Shown: positions 25,652-35,134, numbered from the stretch's first letter. The stretch is DNA of 40,575 nucleotides from an uncultured Lachnospiraceae bacterium (GCA_902775555.1 CACYMQ010000019.1:1-40575); one strand, 5' to 3'. Made by a program: numbers and translations. Notes: generated by a model from the letters alone, not told the origin.

Positions 25652-26269
25652 TTATTTTGACTGATGGCTACCATTTGCACGAATATACTCATGCGCAACT
25701 ATATTTCCGTTTCTCTTATAGAATCGAATATCACCCACACCGGACTCACAGGAACCGTCCTTTGCGAAGCGGATGAAGAGTCCTCCACCCGGATTTCCAA
25801 GCGCCGTACAGAGGTTCTTGATCTCATGATCGCTTACCGTAAGCGTAATGTCTTCTGTTCCCTTCATGGTAGCATTATCAAATGCCACGTTCGGACAGCT
25901 TCCGGTATACTTGATCACAACATAGGAGGAAAGTGAGGTACCTTTTCCTTCTCCCTCTGTATCTGTGTCTTTAAAATCGTAACTCTTTGTCTTCGGATTG
26001 TAATATCCCTTCTGGAAATAGTAAGCCCCCTTCTCATCCGCATAGATCCGGGCCGCGTACTGCCATCCGGCTCTGTCCGAACTCATATTCTTGGACTTCG
26101 TGATCAGTGTGGAGACTTCCGAGTCCACTGTGGTAGATGCATTCTTCGCCTTAGCCGAATGGATCAGTGTGATCGAAATGAGTGACAGACCGGCTACAAC
26201 CGCGATGATAGCAATTACCACTATCATTTCCACCAGGGTATAACCCTGACTTCTTTTTTGCTTCGTCAT
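25652..26269 (-). CDS. Minor pseudopilin (GspH/FimU-like)
   Basis: 205 residues. The prepilin site is Gly9 before YTLVEMIVVIAIIAVVAG, with Glu14 at mature +5. The body is a beta-rich globular domain with three Cys (GSCPNV, NLCTAL, GSCESG). The start follows AGGAGGAGCAT, 11 bases after the stop of the large PilX-like gene. Typing among minor pilins is uncertain; its place in a V-X-H-W set fits the initiation complex that primes pilus assembly. It needs a prepilin peptidase, which is not in this window. Confidence 0.87.
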   Translation of the reverse strand: MTKQKRSQGYTLVEMIVVIAIIAVVAGLSLISITLIHSAKAKNASTTVDSEVSTLITKSKNMSSDRAGWQYAARIYADEKGAYYFQKGYYNPKTKSYDFKDTDTEGEGKGTSLSSYVVIKYTGSCPNVAFDNATMKGTEDITLTVSDHEIKNLCTALGNPGGGLFIRFAKDGSCESGVGDIRFYKRNGNIVAHEYIRANGSHQSK

Positions 26270-26280
26270 ATGCTCCTCCT

Positions 26281-29200
26281 TTACGATCCGGCCCCCTCAG
26301 ACTTCGGCTCAGCCACTACGTTCTTCATCCAGTTGGAGTAGCGGACTACATCCGAATACTGGATCGTATCGATGGTCTTAAGACTTACATCGATGGTCTT
26401 AACCTCGCCGGTAGCATATGCGTAGTTCTCATAGGACTTAAATACAGCCAGAACCTTCTTCGCATATGTACCATTATCAGAAGTATCACCGGTCATCATC
26501 ATGCACTCATTCAGGATTGCACGAACTACTTCAGGACTTGCACTGATTGAAGTAATCGTATTATTTCCGGTAGCTGTTCTTCCGCGTTTTGTAGGAAGTG
26601 CGGTGCCTACCAGGTTATCAACATAGATCTTATCACCGGATACGATCAGTCCTTCAAACTTGCTGACGGTATTATCAAAGAACACATTTCCTTTTGCAAT
26701 AACAATGCCCTGAACGACACCATCATCCCGCTTGGAACTAACAACCACATCATTATTACTGATCCATACGCTGTAGCCGGATGCAAGATCCAATGCCTGT
26801 GTATATGAGGGATTCGAATATCCTGTCATGGCCGGACGGATATCTGTCGTTGCAGTGATCTGATTAAAGTTCAGATACCTGTTCAGCGGGGACAGATACT
26901 GCTCACCGTAGTTTACCATGCTTCTTACATAACCAAGCTCTGCAACACTTCTTGCAAGTTTGGAGTTGTACTGCTCCAGAGTCCACTTGGTATATGCATA
27001 GCGGTCTTCCATATTATTTGCTACATCTGCAGCCTGGATGGTTGTAGGTTTACCCATCTTCTCATACTCAGTGGTTTCATTTGAGGGTACATCCTGGCCA
27101 AGAGATCTCTGAAGATTCTCAGCACCCTTGATGGAGAACTCTGTACCGGTCTTCGCTGTAATAGCACCTGAGGAGTAAATATTTGTATCCGAATCCGGAA
27201 CCGTCAGATATCCTTTATCGAAGTTAAAGCCCTCGAATTTTCCGCCGATATCCGAAAGCACTGCTTTGCAGCTGGAGGCATCATAATTGGAAAGCTCCGT
27301 ATAGTAATAGAGGATAAACTGCTTTGCCAGATCCTCTGCGGACTTAATCGTGATATTTCCCGAATCCACCATATTTGCCGTAGCTGTCTCACTCGCCTTA
27401 AACACATAGTTGAAACGAATGGTATCAAGACCCTTTGCCTGATAGAACTGCTCATAGATCGTCTGGAAATCGTAGTAATACTCGATGGTTCCGTCCGAGG
27501 TCTGATACTTAAGACAGGGAACTGTCTCCATAGCCTTTCCATTCGTTCCGAAGCCACCGCCCAGGATCCAGAGGAAAGGTACTGCAGACTGTACCTCCTT
27601 CGGAAGCGGAACCAGATAATACTTGGAACCGTCCGTCTTGGTCTGCTCTTTTACATCGACTGTGGATACACCGGTGATATTCATCGGTACATACGCCAGC
27701 TGGTTTGTCTTGATCGACACACTTTCGCCGGTCTTAAAGTCATTGACATTTCCATCGAAGACATACGTCTTCTCCGTAACCTGCTTTCCTTTTTCGTCTA
27801 CTTCATCGACGATCGTCTCGACATTCTCGCCTTCTGTTCCGTCAGCCACCTGCTCGGACACTGCTCTCTTCCGTACGACATTTCCGTAATCCTTGGAAAG
27901 CTGCACATAGGAACGTCCACCTACAAAGAGTGCATCCAACTGGGAAAGATCCAGTTTGGACTGCTGTCCGTTGATGACGATGGCAGAACTGTTGTAATGT
28001 TCACGTGCAGTGGTCTTGATCGTACCGTCTGCATTTGTTGTCTTATAGAAGAATGCATTTGATGCATCCCCGGTTACGGTCGGAACATACTCACGGGCAT
28101 CACTCTTCGTGCTGTCTCCAAAACCATAGTAACGGCCGGCCAGCTGGAAGAAGGAATAGTTGGCATTCAGTTCCAAATCGTCGCGTACATGCAGATTTGC
28201 ACGGAACATTGCATATGGAGATGCTTCCTTATTTCCGATACCACCGAGAGCCACATTGTCAGCCCATACATCCGCCTCACCGACACCGGTACCGGTCTTA
28301 CCATAAAGAGTAAGCTTACCACCGTCCATAACCGCGATGGTTCCGGGGACGATCAGTTCGGAAGACTGCATATTGACATTTGCACCCTTGATGTACAGTC
28401 CGGAGTACATACTGTTCTCCTGCACACCATCATAATCGGATACTGTCTGGATACCGGAACCGAAATAGATCCGGTCATTACGGAGTGACTTTGCAGAGTT
28501 ATTGGATACTTTACCATTATTAAAGTTGTAATATACTCTCTTCTGTGCTGTATTCTGTGCAACAGAAGGAAGCGTTGACGAAGAAACAAAATCCGTGCTG
28601 GGACTCACATCCGATCCGTCTTTTGCTTTAAGTGATCCAAGATAATTTCCGTTCGTACTGGAACCATCTGTGGAATAGTAGAAACCACCATTCTTTACAA
28701 GATCCGGTGTCTTTCCGTCATAATCATTGTAGCTCTTGTCATAGAAATCAGCTGCAGCATAGACATTACCGCTGATGCTGAGTTCAGACTTGTTCTGCGT
28801 CACCTCGATCCCGCTGTCTGCAAGCATCGAATAATCATATAATGTGGAATAATCCATAACAATGGATGTGAAATTCATCTCAAAATCAGGCTGATTTACA
28901 ACGATATCCGTGGAGATCGTCTGTGTGAAATCGCCATTTGCCGTAGAACGATTATACTTTGCCGTTCTGCTGAGAATGACATTCTTGATCACGATCGTCG
29001 AATACTCAACATTGGAACCGGGTACGCCGGCAAAGACTTTCTCCTTACCGTCATCTCCCATCACATACTTCACGATCTTGGCATTTCCTGTTACGAGTTT
29101 CACGTCGGAATTGGTGATAAAACTCTGAAGGAACTTATCAAGAGCACCGTCAGCCGTCTTCATGAATTCGGAATTTGCCACATTGTTCATGAAATTCTTC

Positions 29201-29538
29201 TTGAATGTGGCATTCAGTTCCTTCGGATCACGGGTAATATAGCTCTTGGATGACTCTGAATACTCAACCATCTGATTCACCACGTCCGTATAAGCAGTCT
29301 GCATGCAGGAAAGCGTCTCATTTCCCACACCGGCATATACCTCATCCATGGCCTGCTCCAGATAATAGAAGTTATCCTTTGCATTGTAGTCATAGAGCTT
29401 CAGACGATACGCATAGCCAACCGCCGTGAGCAGTGAGCCGACGAGGATACCGATGAAAGCAACGGCTACAATGACCAGAACAAGACCGGAGCCCTGATCC
29501 TTACGTCTGTTTTTCAGTTTCGCACGTAACTTCTTCAC
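26281..29538 (-). CDS. Very large PilX-like minor pilin, 1085 residues
   Basis: A basic leader (MKKLRAKLKNRRKDQG) is followed by a hydrophobic helix SGLVLVIVAVAFIGILVGSL and an amphipathic helix ending YYLEQAMDEV, as in PilX N-termini. Glu at +5 is absent, as in some PilX proteins. The bulk (about 340-560 and again about 935-1000) is made of short strands with turns rich in Gly and Asn, such as GLYIKGANVNM and IVIAKGNVFFDN...GLIVSGDKIYVDN, suggesting a beta-helix or bactofilin-like stack. The GTG start directly follows the TAA of the upstream gene, with GGGGG 9 bases before. Typical PilX is about 160-200 residues, so the extra 850 probably form an exposed domain, perhaps a tip adhesin. No vWA motif was seen. 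Confidence 0.82.
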   Translation of the reverse strand: MKKLRAKLKNRRKDQGSGLVLVIVAVAFIGILVGSLLTAVGYAYRLKLYDYNAKDNFYYLEQAMDEVYAGVGNETLSCMQTAYTDVVNQMVEYSESSKSYITRDPKELNATFKKNFMNNVANSEFMKTADGALDKFLQSFITNSDVKLVTGNAKIVKYVMGDDGKEKVFAGVPGSNVEYSTIVIKNVILSRTAKYNRSTANGDFTQTISTDIVVNQPDFEMNFTSIVMDYSTLYDYSMLADSGIEVTQNKSELSISGNVYAAADFYDKSYNDYDGKTPDLVKNGGFYYSTDGSSTNGNYLGSLKAKDGSDVSPSTDFVSSSTLPSVAQNTAQKRVYYNFNNGKVSNNSAKSLRNDRIYFGSGIQTVSDYDGVQENSMYSGLYIKGANVNMQSSELIVPGTIAVMDGGKLTLYGKTGTGVGEADVWADNVALGGIGNKEASPYAMFRANLHVRDDLELNANYSFFQLAGRYYGFGDSTKSDAREYVPTVTGDASNAFFYKTTNADGTIKTTAREHYNSSAIVINGQQSKLDLSQLDALFVGGRSYVQLSKDYGNVVRKRAVSEQVADGTEGENVETIVDEVDEKGKQVTEKTYVFDGNVNDFKTGESVSIKTNQLAYVPMNITGVSTVDVKEQTKTDGSKYYLVPLPKEVQSAVPFLWILGGGFGTNGKAMETVPCLKYQTSDGTIEYYYDFQTIYEQFYQAKGLDTIRFNYVFKASETATANMVDSGNITIKSAEDLAKQFILYYYTELSNYDASSCKAVLSDIGGKFEGFNFDKGYLTVPDSDTNIYSSGAITAKTGTEFSIKGAENLQRSLGQDVPSNETTEYEKMGKPTTIQAADVANNMEDRYAYTKWTLEQYNSKLARSVAELGYVRSMVNYGEQYLSPLNRYLNFNQITATTDIRPAMTGYSNPSYTQALDLASGYSVWISNNDVVVSSKRDDGVVQGIVIAKGNVFFDNTVSKFEGLIVSGDKIYVDNLVGTALPTKRGRTATGNNTITSISASPEVVRAILNECMMMTGDTSDNGTYAKKVLAVFKSYENYAYATGEVKTIDVSLKTIDTIQYSDVVRYSNWMKNVVAEPKSEGAGS

Positions 29539-31455
29539 TTACTCAGCCCCCTTTGCACCAGACAGTCTTACGGAATAACCGGAGTATACCGATCCATCCT
29601 CCTTTAACTTATCCATCTGAACCGTTACCGTATATACACGATCCGAAAGCGTAACATCTTCATGAACATCCTTTACAAGATTCGGATCATACATACTTCT
29701 TCCGATATCATTGATGGTATATCTATCATCCTTATTTATTTCATCGCCAGCTACAGACTTAACAACTCCGTAGTATCTGTTGATGTTTGCGTTTCCTTCC
29801 CCCGCATACTGGCATCCATCCGTCGCTTTTGCAGGAAGCCCGCATTTGAAACTGTTCAGATTGATATTCGTATAGATCGGAAGAACATTTGTTGAAGCAT
29901 CCTTAAGCTGCAGGTTATTTACGTAAATGTTTACCTTGCTTTCAAAATCCGTAGTCAGTTTCGTGGTGAACTCATGTGATTTCTCATAGTAAGTATCGGC
30001 AGACCATACAGGCGCTGCAACCGTTCCCTCTTCGGAACCTGCTGTTCCCGTCACCGGAACATACTTCCCATCGTCCATTTTATAATAGGAAGCATAATTT
30101 GCCTCCCAATCGGCCGGCTGTTCAGTCAATTCATTATATTTTACAACCCTACCCTTGTTCGGCTTTATGATATACATCTTCGCATGCTTTTCATTCGGTC
30201 CGTATAAAACTCCATCATAGGTAAGGATATAGTCATTGTTGGAATAATTATTACCATTTGCTACATAAGGCTCATAAACAAGATAGATGTCGGGAGCCTG
30301 GTTTGTATAGAATCTGTGAGTGTATGCATTGTACGTCAGCACCTCCGGCACGGTCTGGTCGATATCCATATCCTCGGCATCCACCTCGATTGCCGCATCA
30401 CTATCCTTTGCTTTCTCCGTACCGCTCCCCCCTGTCTTGATCAGGTAATCCTCATAGAATACGGTACAGTCTACATCATAGTATTTCAGTTTCCTGTCCT
30501 TATCGTAACCGGACACTATGGAAACCCGTGTCATCTTACTTACATTATCATTAAAGAGTCTGGTATCCAAAACGGATCCACCCTTGGAAAGCATCGCCTG
30601 TACCCAGTCGTCCGGGCGGGAAGCCTTCAGACGGTTCATCTTCAGATTGTACAGGTCCGTCTCTGCCTGTGCATCAAAATTGGAAGCCGACCCCTGGATG
30701 ATGGCAACCTTACTGCTGTCAAGATCCTGCATATAACTGGTACCGCTTCCGTTCGGACTGCGCATTCCAACCACCTTTGATACAACGATGTCGGTAACAA
30801 GTCCGGTTGTTTCATCATACTTAACTGCCGCGCCCTCAGTGGTGATGGTAAAGCCCTCACCTTTAAGTGCTGCTATGGCTCCGTCAGAGAAATTGGTTTC
30901 GATGGTAGCATCATTGGCAGCAACCACTGCTCTCAGATTATCTACCGTAACTTTCCTCTGATACATCTTATCCCCTCTGGAAATTGATGTATCCTCCAGG
31001 GTATAGGTAGTTGCCGAGTAAGGAACTCCAACTGCGCTGCTGAGTGCAGCTGTGACCTGTGAATCCGAGATCGGATCCCTCTTCATATAATCATCAACGC
31101 TGGCATAAGGACCATTAGTCCAAAGGAAACAGTTTGCTGCCGGAGTTGATACGCAGCTGGTGAACTTCAGAGTTCCACCATCGATGCTCTCTGTAATGGT
31201 TTTTCCTTCAGCATCGGCAGCCGGGGTTGCCCCCAGCTTGCCGGCTAAAGTATTGAGTTTGGAAACAGGAGTTTCCTGCATATAGTTCAGCACGTATTCA
31301 GCATTTTCTATCGCAGCCTGTCGCTCCTTTGCCTGGGCGCTTGTCTGCAGCGTCTGAATCACCTGCTTGATGATCGGTGCCATAAGCAGTGTCAGAACCG
31401 CAACCGCTACGATCACCTCTATCAAACTAAAACCTCGATTTTTCTTTCGGACCAT
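29539..31455 (-). CDS. PilV-like minor pilin with large C-terminal domain
   Basis: 638 residues. The prepilin site is Gly8 before FSLIEVIVAVAVLTLLMAP with Glu13 at +5, followed by the usual amphipathic helix with AENAEYVLNYM-like sequence. PilV proteins are normally about 130-200 residues; here a long beta-rich region follows with few Cys. The chosen ATG at 31455 has GGAG 8 bases upstream; a GTG three codons earlier (31464) overlaps that site. It lies 50 bases after pilO and is fused end to start with the PilX-like gene. Function of the large domain is unknown; a surface or adhesive role is inferred from position only. Confidence 0.85.
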   Translation of the reverse strand: MVRKKNRGFSLIEVIVAVAVLTLLMAPIIKQVIQTLQTSAQAKERQAAIENAEYVLNYMQETPVSKLNTLAGKLGATPAADAEGKTITESIDGGTLKFTSCVSTPAANCFLWTNGPYASVDDYMKRDPISDSQVTAALSSAVGVPYSATTYTLEDTSISRGDKMYQRKVTVDNLRAVVAANDATIETNFSDGAIAALKGEGFTITTEGAAVKYDETTGLVTDIVVSKVVGMRSPNGSGTSYMQDLDSSKVAIIQGSASNFDAQAETDLYNLKMNRLKASRPDDWVQAMLSKGGSVLDTRLFNDNVSKMTRVSIVSGYDKDRKLKYYDVDCTVFYEDYLIKTGGSGTEKAKDSDAAIEVDAEDMDIDQTVPEVLTYNAYTHRFYTNQAPDIYLVYEPYVANGNNYSNNDYILTYDGVLYGPNEKHAKMYIIKPNKGRVVKYNELTEQPADWEANYASYYKMDDGKYVPVTGTAGSEEGTVAAPVWSADTYYEKSHEFTTKLTTDFESKVNIYVNNLQLKDASTNVLPIYTNINLNSFKCGLPAKATDGCQYAGEGNANINRYYGVVKSVAGDEINKDDRYTINDIGRSMYDPNLVKDVHEDVTLSDRVYTVTVQMDKLKEDGSVYSGYSVRLSGAKGAE

Positions 31456-31505
31456 CGCATTCACTCCAATCCCAAATAATGAATAGTTAACTTAATTTCT
31501 GTCTC

Positions 31506-32633
31506 TTAGTAGACTCTTACAACTCCGGATCTTCCAACCAGTTTGAATCTCGGGCTGGTCGTATCATCATCAACAACCTTGAAATATACCGGAAGTGTTG
31601 TAGTATTCTGTACGGAAACATCCACGCCATTTGCATCGCTTGCATCCACACGTGCAGAAGACTTAACATATACTGTCACATCGGATGTAAGGATCTCAGT
31701 TGAATACTTCTGTGTTCCGATGGAATACTCGATGAAGTTCTTTCCGCCATCTTCATAGACGGAGATCGTCATCTGCGCTCTTGCATTGTCACTGGAAGTA
31801 ACATAGGTTTCATCACGGTTTGCATTTGTTGCTGCGATCACGCCCGCAGACAGATCACTGTTTGCTGAGTTCAGCAGGATAGCCAGATTGTTGCTGGTTG
31901 CGATCGATGCTCCCTGATCTGCATCATACTTGGAAGATGCAGAGGAAGAGGAAGAAGAACCATCGCCTGCAATAAAGAGGTTGGATGTACCTGACGGCAC
32001 GCCGGGGTCTACTGTATCCGGTGTACGATCCGGGCCACTGATGGCATATCCGTTGATTATCGTTGTTCCGCTATACTGGTCCTTCTCACGATCATAGGAG
32101 ATAGATATAGAGGAAACATTCATACGATACTTGTAATCAGCGATATACTGAAGCATATCCTTGATGCCCTGATAAGCACCTGAATAGGAAACACTATACG
32201 CAGCCGAGGTGCAGATATACTCATCCTTTTTCACCTGATCTCCTGTAAGCGCATCTGTTGAAACACCTGCGCCTTCTGTTCCGCTAAGGCTGTAAAACTC
32301 AGTCTCTTTCGGCATACTGAATGATCTGTTTACAAACTCATTATTCTCCTCAACAGACTTCAGGAACATCAACGTGGTTTCCTGATTCAGATCTGCCGGA
32401 TAATCCTTAAGTACATCCTGGAAGTCCTGTTTAAACTGTTCTGTCTCAGCAAGGAGCTGATCCTTCTGTGCTTCCTTCGCAATGAGATCATCCAGGCGAG
32501 TCTGCAGTGTTGCACACTCTCCTTCTAACTTATCCACATCCTCCTTGGCCGGTGAAAAAACATACATGTAAGCCAGGAAGATGATCGCTATACCCAGTAA
32601 TGCAATCAATGCTTTTTTTGACGTATCATTCAT
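31506..32633 (-). CDS. pilO: PilO-like pilus alignment protein with extra C-terminal domain
   Basis: Inner-membrane component of the PilMNO assembly platform. One transmembrane helix at about 7-26, a coiled coil at about 31-75 and a ferredoxin-like periplasmic-type domain at about 80-200, ending in IINGYAISGP. After a linker with a Ser run (226-232) comes another domain of about 135 residues (240-375) that I do not recognise; it is beta-rich with IEYSIGTQKYSTEILTSD and ends KLVGRSGVVRVY. 375 residues in all, against about 200 for common PilO. The start follows GGGGAGG. It sits 15 bases after the pilMN gene. Confidence 0.82.
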   Translation of the reverse strand: MNDTSKKALIALLGIAIIFLAYMYVFSPAKEDVDKLEGECATLQTRLDDLIAKEAQKDQLLAETEQFKQDFQDVLKDYPADLNQETTLMFLKSVEENNEFVNRSFSMPKETEFYSLSGTEGAGVSTDALTGDQVKKDEYICTSAAYSVSYSGAYQGIKDMLQYIADYKYRMNVSSISISYDREKDQYSGTTIINGYAISGPDRTPDTVDPGVPSGTSNLFIAGDGSSSSSSASSKYDADQGASIATSNNLAILLNSANSDLSAGVIAATNANRDETYVTSSDNARAQMTISVYEDGGKNFIEYSIGTQKYSTEILTSDVTVYVKSSARVDASDANGVDVSVQNTTTLPVYFKVVDDDTTSPRFKLVGRSGVVRVY

Positions 32634-32648
32634 ATTCCTATCCTCCCC

Positions 32649-34325
32649 TTACTTTGCTTCCGTTGTAGCTTCTTCAGTTGCTGCTGCCTGTTCAGCCGCC
32701 GCCTTCTCGGCTGCCGCCTTCTCGGCTGCTTCCTTCTCAGCTGCATGCGGATCTGTGTATACACAAGTCAACGTAAATCGGAAGATATCTTTACCTGTCT
32801 CTGTCGGCTCATCAATCGTTCTTTGAGTTGAAACAGATGCTACATATACATCATTAATTACCGAAATAGTTTTCAGATTTACGATCAGCTGTGCCACATC
32901 ATCATAACCTGTAGCAAGTACATTCACACTCACGCCTTGGTTATTAGAGGTAAAGCCCTCTAAGTATACCGATTTCGGCATCTTTCCTTCAAACTCATTA
33001 ATAAAAGCCAGGGCCTGTTCATTCAGCTGATAGGTGGATGCGGACATATCCTTCGCATTCTGTGCGATGGTCTGCATCTTGTCATGCTCAGCGATGATCT
33101 TCTCGATATACTCTTTCTCAGCGATCTGTGCTTCCAAGGAACTCTTCTTGTCCTGCATCTTGCTCTTTTCATTCAGCATATAGAAGCAGAGCGCAGCTGC
33201 CGCGATGGCGCAGATCACGGTGAAGATAATGAACGGAGCATAACCGATGGTTCCCTTCTCCTTTGCTGCACCGCCCTTTGCTCCAAGTTCGAAGCCCATG
33301 GGATTAATAGCTGCACCGATGGGTGAGATCAGATATACCGGACTATAGATCTTCTGATCAATAGAAGGATCGAACTTTACATTATATAAGGTATCCATGA
33401 TACGAGTGGAAACATTGAGCTGGATCTTGAAGAGTCCGTCAATGCCGCGGATCAAGGCTCCATCACCGGTCAGGAATACATCGTCGATCGGATTGTCCGG
33501 ATGCTGTGACGCATAATAGTCCATAACACGGCCGATATTATTAATGAGATACCGGAATGCACCGGTTGCCTCATTGTCATCAAAATCAACTGTGATGATC
33601 CGGTCATTCTGAAGCAGCGTCATAGCGGTAGTCGCATCTACACCGCGTTCTTCCATAACTACATTTACCACCGGATTCGTACCATAGGGTACATTTCTCT
33701 GAAGCAGGAGCTTGTCACCCTGTACTACGTTCAGGACGGTGGACTCGCTGCCCAGCTGGATTACCATTGTTGTCGACTGCTCAGTGGTCTGGGTCTTGAT
33801 CAGCTGCAGCATACTGTTACCGATGAAGTCCAGATCCTGAACCTTCAGTCCGCAGGCAGCTCCCAAGTCATAATAGGAACGAACCATAGCCTCCGGAGCC
33901 GCAACCGCCATAACGCGCATCTGCTTCACTCCGTTCTCGTCTGTCGTTGTTTCGAGCAGTGAATTTGATACAATATAATCCTCTATACTTACCGGGAAAT
34001 AATCGGATGCATTTGCATTGATAATTCCCGAGATCTTATTCTCTTTTACGTACGGGATTACAACTTCTCTGTTAATGATCTTTGTGGAATTCATGACAAA
34101 GACCGCAACCTTATTTGTGATACCGGCCTGCTGAAGCTGACCGCGGATCGCTGTAGCGATCCTCTCCGGATCCCGGATCGTTCCGTCTTCATAGGAATCC
34201 TCCGGTGTTTCGAAGATAAGTACCTTGTGGATGTAGGTCTGCTTTTTTGCCGAAGCAGTGATCTCCACAATCGTAATACTTTCGTTCGTGATGTCTATTG
34301 ATAAGACTCTTTGTGCTTTTGCCAT
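32649..34325 (-). CDS. pilM: PilM-PilN fusion, assembly platform protein
   Basis: Residues 1-345 are PilM, an actin-like ATPase-fold protein on the cytoplasmic membrane face (VLSIDITNESITIVEI at 7-22, VFLTGDGALIRGIDGLFK near 283-300). Residues 362-384 are a single transmembrane helix, then a coiled coil and a small domain (SVYLEGFTSNNQGVSVNVLATGYDDVAQ in parts), which match PilN. The two are separate genes in most genomes; in the fusion the PilN cytoplasmic INLLP peptide that docks into PilM is not evident. The last 30 residues or so are Ala/Glu/Lys repeats (EKAAAEKAAAEQ). 558 residues. The start follows GGGAGG at 7 bases, after a 277-base structured leader. Confidence 0.85.
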   Translation of the reverse strand: MAKAQRVLSIDITNESITIVEITASAKKQTYIHKVLIFETPEDSYEDGTIRDPERIATAIRGQLQQAGITNKVAVFVMNSTKIINREVVIPYVKENKISGIINANASDYFPVSIEDYIVSNSLLETTTDENGVKQMRVMAVAAPEAMVRSYYDLGAACGLKVQDLDFIGNSMLQLIKTQTTEQSTTMVIQLGSESTVLNVVQGDKLLLQRNVPYGTNPVVNVVMEERGVDATTAMTLLQNDRIITVDFDDNEATGAFRYLINNIGRVMDYYASQHPDNPIDDVFLTGDGALIRGIDGLFKIQLNVSTRIMDTLYNVKFDPSIDQKIYSPVYLISPIGAAINPMGFELGAKGGAAKEKGTIGYAPFIIFTVICAIAAAALCFYMLNEKSKMQDKKSSLEAQIAEKEYIEKIIAEHDKMQTIAQNAKDMSASTYQLNEQALAFINEFEGKMPKSVYLEGFTSNNQGVSVNVLATGYDDVAQLIVNLKTISVINDVYVASVSTQRTIDEPTETGKDIFRFTLTCVYTDPHAAEKEAAEKAAAEKAAAEQAAATEEATTEAK

Positions 34326-34602
34326 CCTATAGCCTCCCTCGCTAATCAGTTTTCATACTTTCTTTTCAAGGTACAGCTTGTCAGCTGCCACCCATGGATC
34401 GGATTTGCCCCGATACGAAAAACTTGAATGCAGTTATGATCGGACCTTCATCCGATACAAATAAAATGTTACGCAGCCGTCAGCCACACCCGAAATTGCT
34501 GACCGCGAAAAAAACTGAAAACTCTTATATCCGAGTGCCTGCGAGCGAGACAGGCACCGGATAGTATGACTTGTTACAGTCTTTTCCTACTAGCTTACAA
34601 TC
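34326..34602 (-). ncRNA. Structured pilA-pilM intergenic RNA with a candidate multi-hairpin element
   Basis: No gene is seen in these 277 bases. Read on the minus strand they hold, in order: the pilA 3' hairpin (34532-34560), a 6-bp hairpin GTCAGC/GCTGAC (34503-34479), a hairpin ATCGGA/TCCGAT (34456-34439), and a compact junction in which TTCAAG (34428-34423) pairs with CTTGAA (34370-34365) around three directly adjacent hairpins (34414-34398, 34397-34388, 34387-34374). The two ATCGG/CCGAT hairpins can exchange strands, giving mutually exclusive folds. It may be a regulatory leader for pilM or a pilA stability element. No known riboswitch motif was recognised; pairing is inferred by eye. Confidence 0.4.
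34532..34560 (-). terminator. Hairpin after pilA, probable partial terminator or mRNA end
   Basis: GTGCCTG pairs with CAGGCAC (7 bp) around a 9-base loop TCTCGCTCG, extended by CCG/CGG. A run of seven T lies about 20 bases further on, not directly after it, so strong termination is not expected. The placement 43 bases after the pilA stop suits a site that ends or processes most pilA transcripts while letting some reach pilM. Confidence 0.5.
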
Positions 34603-35076
34603 TTACTTGTAATCCTTGGAAATTGACGGCTGAACCTGAACCATATCACCACCAGCTGAACCATCGGTGATGTAAACGATCGGCTTGCCGTTAGATGCTG
34701 CAACTGCCCATCCAGCAGGAATGAATCCACCTTCTTCGAGCTTCTTCTTATATTTCAGCTTCGGAGTCTTTCCACCAAGGTTAGAGTTAACTTCCTTAGC
34801 GAAGTTCGGATAAGTCTTGTCCGGGAACGCCTGCTCCTGTTTTGCCTCAAGAAGAATAGCACCCGTCATGTTGGACATGATCTCATCATAAGCATCCTCA
34901 TTGGACAGAGATGTCTGAACTGCTGTGTTTACAGTCTCAGCAGCTGCGATATCATCAGCCTTACGAGACTTATCGATGTAACGGATCAGTGCAGGAGCGA
35001 TAGCTGCTGCAAGGATAGCCATGATCGCGATAACGATGATGAGCTCTACAAGTGAGAAACCTTTGTTTTTCTTCAT
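34603..35076 (-). CDS. pilA: Major type IV pilin
   Basis: 157 residues. A short leader MKKNKG is cut after Gly6; the mature protein would start FSLVELIIVIAIMAILAAA, with Glu11 at mature +5. The helix continues through ALIRYIDKSRKADDIAAAETVNTAVQ into a small C-terminal domain without Cys (so no disulfide-bonded D-loop). The start at 35076 has AAGGAG 10 bases upstream; in-frame ATGs further up lie within the leader. Small size, a classic class III signal and its place between pilC and pilM mark it as the main subunit. Hairpins stand on both sides of the gene, as might be needed for its excess production. Confidence 0.93.
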   Translation of the reverse strand: MKKNKGFSLVELIIVIAIMAILAAAIAPALIRYIDKSRKADDIAAAETVNTAVQTSLSNEDAYDEIMSNMTGAILLEAKQEQAFPDKTYPNFAKEVNSNLGGKTPKLKYKKKLEEGGFIPAGWAVAASNGKPIVYITDGSAGGDMVQVQPSISKDYK

Positions 35077-35134
35077 AGTTTTTTCTCTCCTTTTCATAAA
35101 AGATATAGTTTTTTCCCTTTTTGATATGTATATC

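Noticed and set aside
34326-34602. Cyclic di-GMP type I or II riboswitch before pilM
   Set aside because: GGGGCAAAT in one loop recalls the GGCAAACC element, but the second GACGCAAAGC element and the tetraloop receptor are absent, and the type II AACGATGC core is not present.
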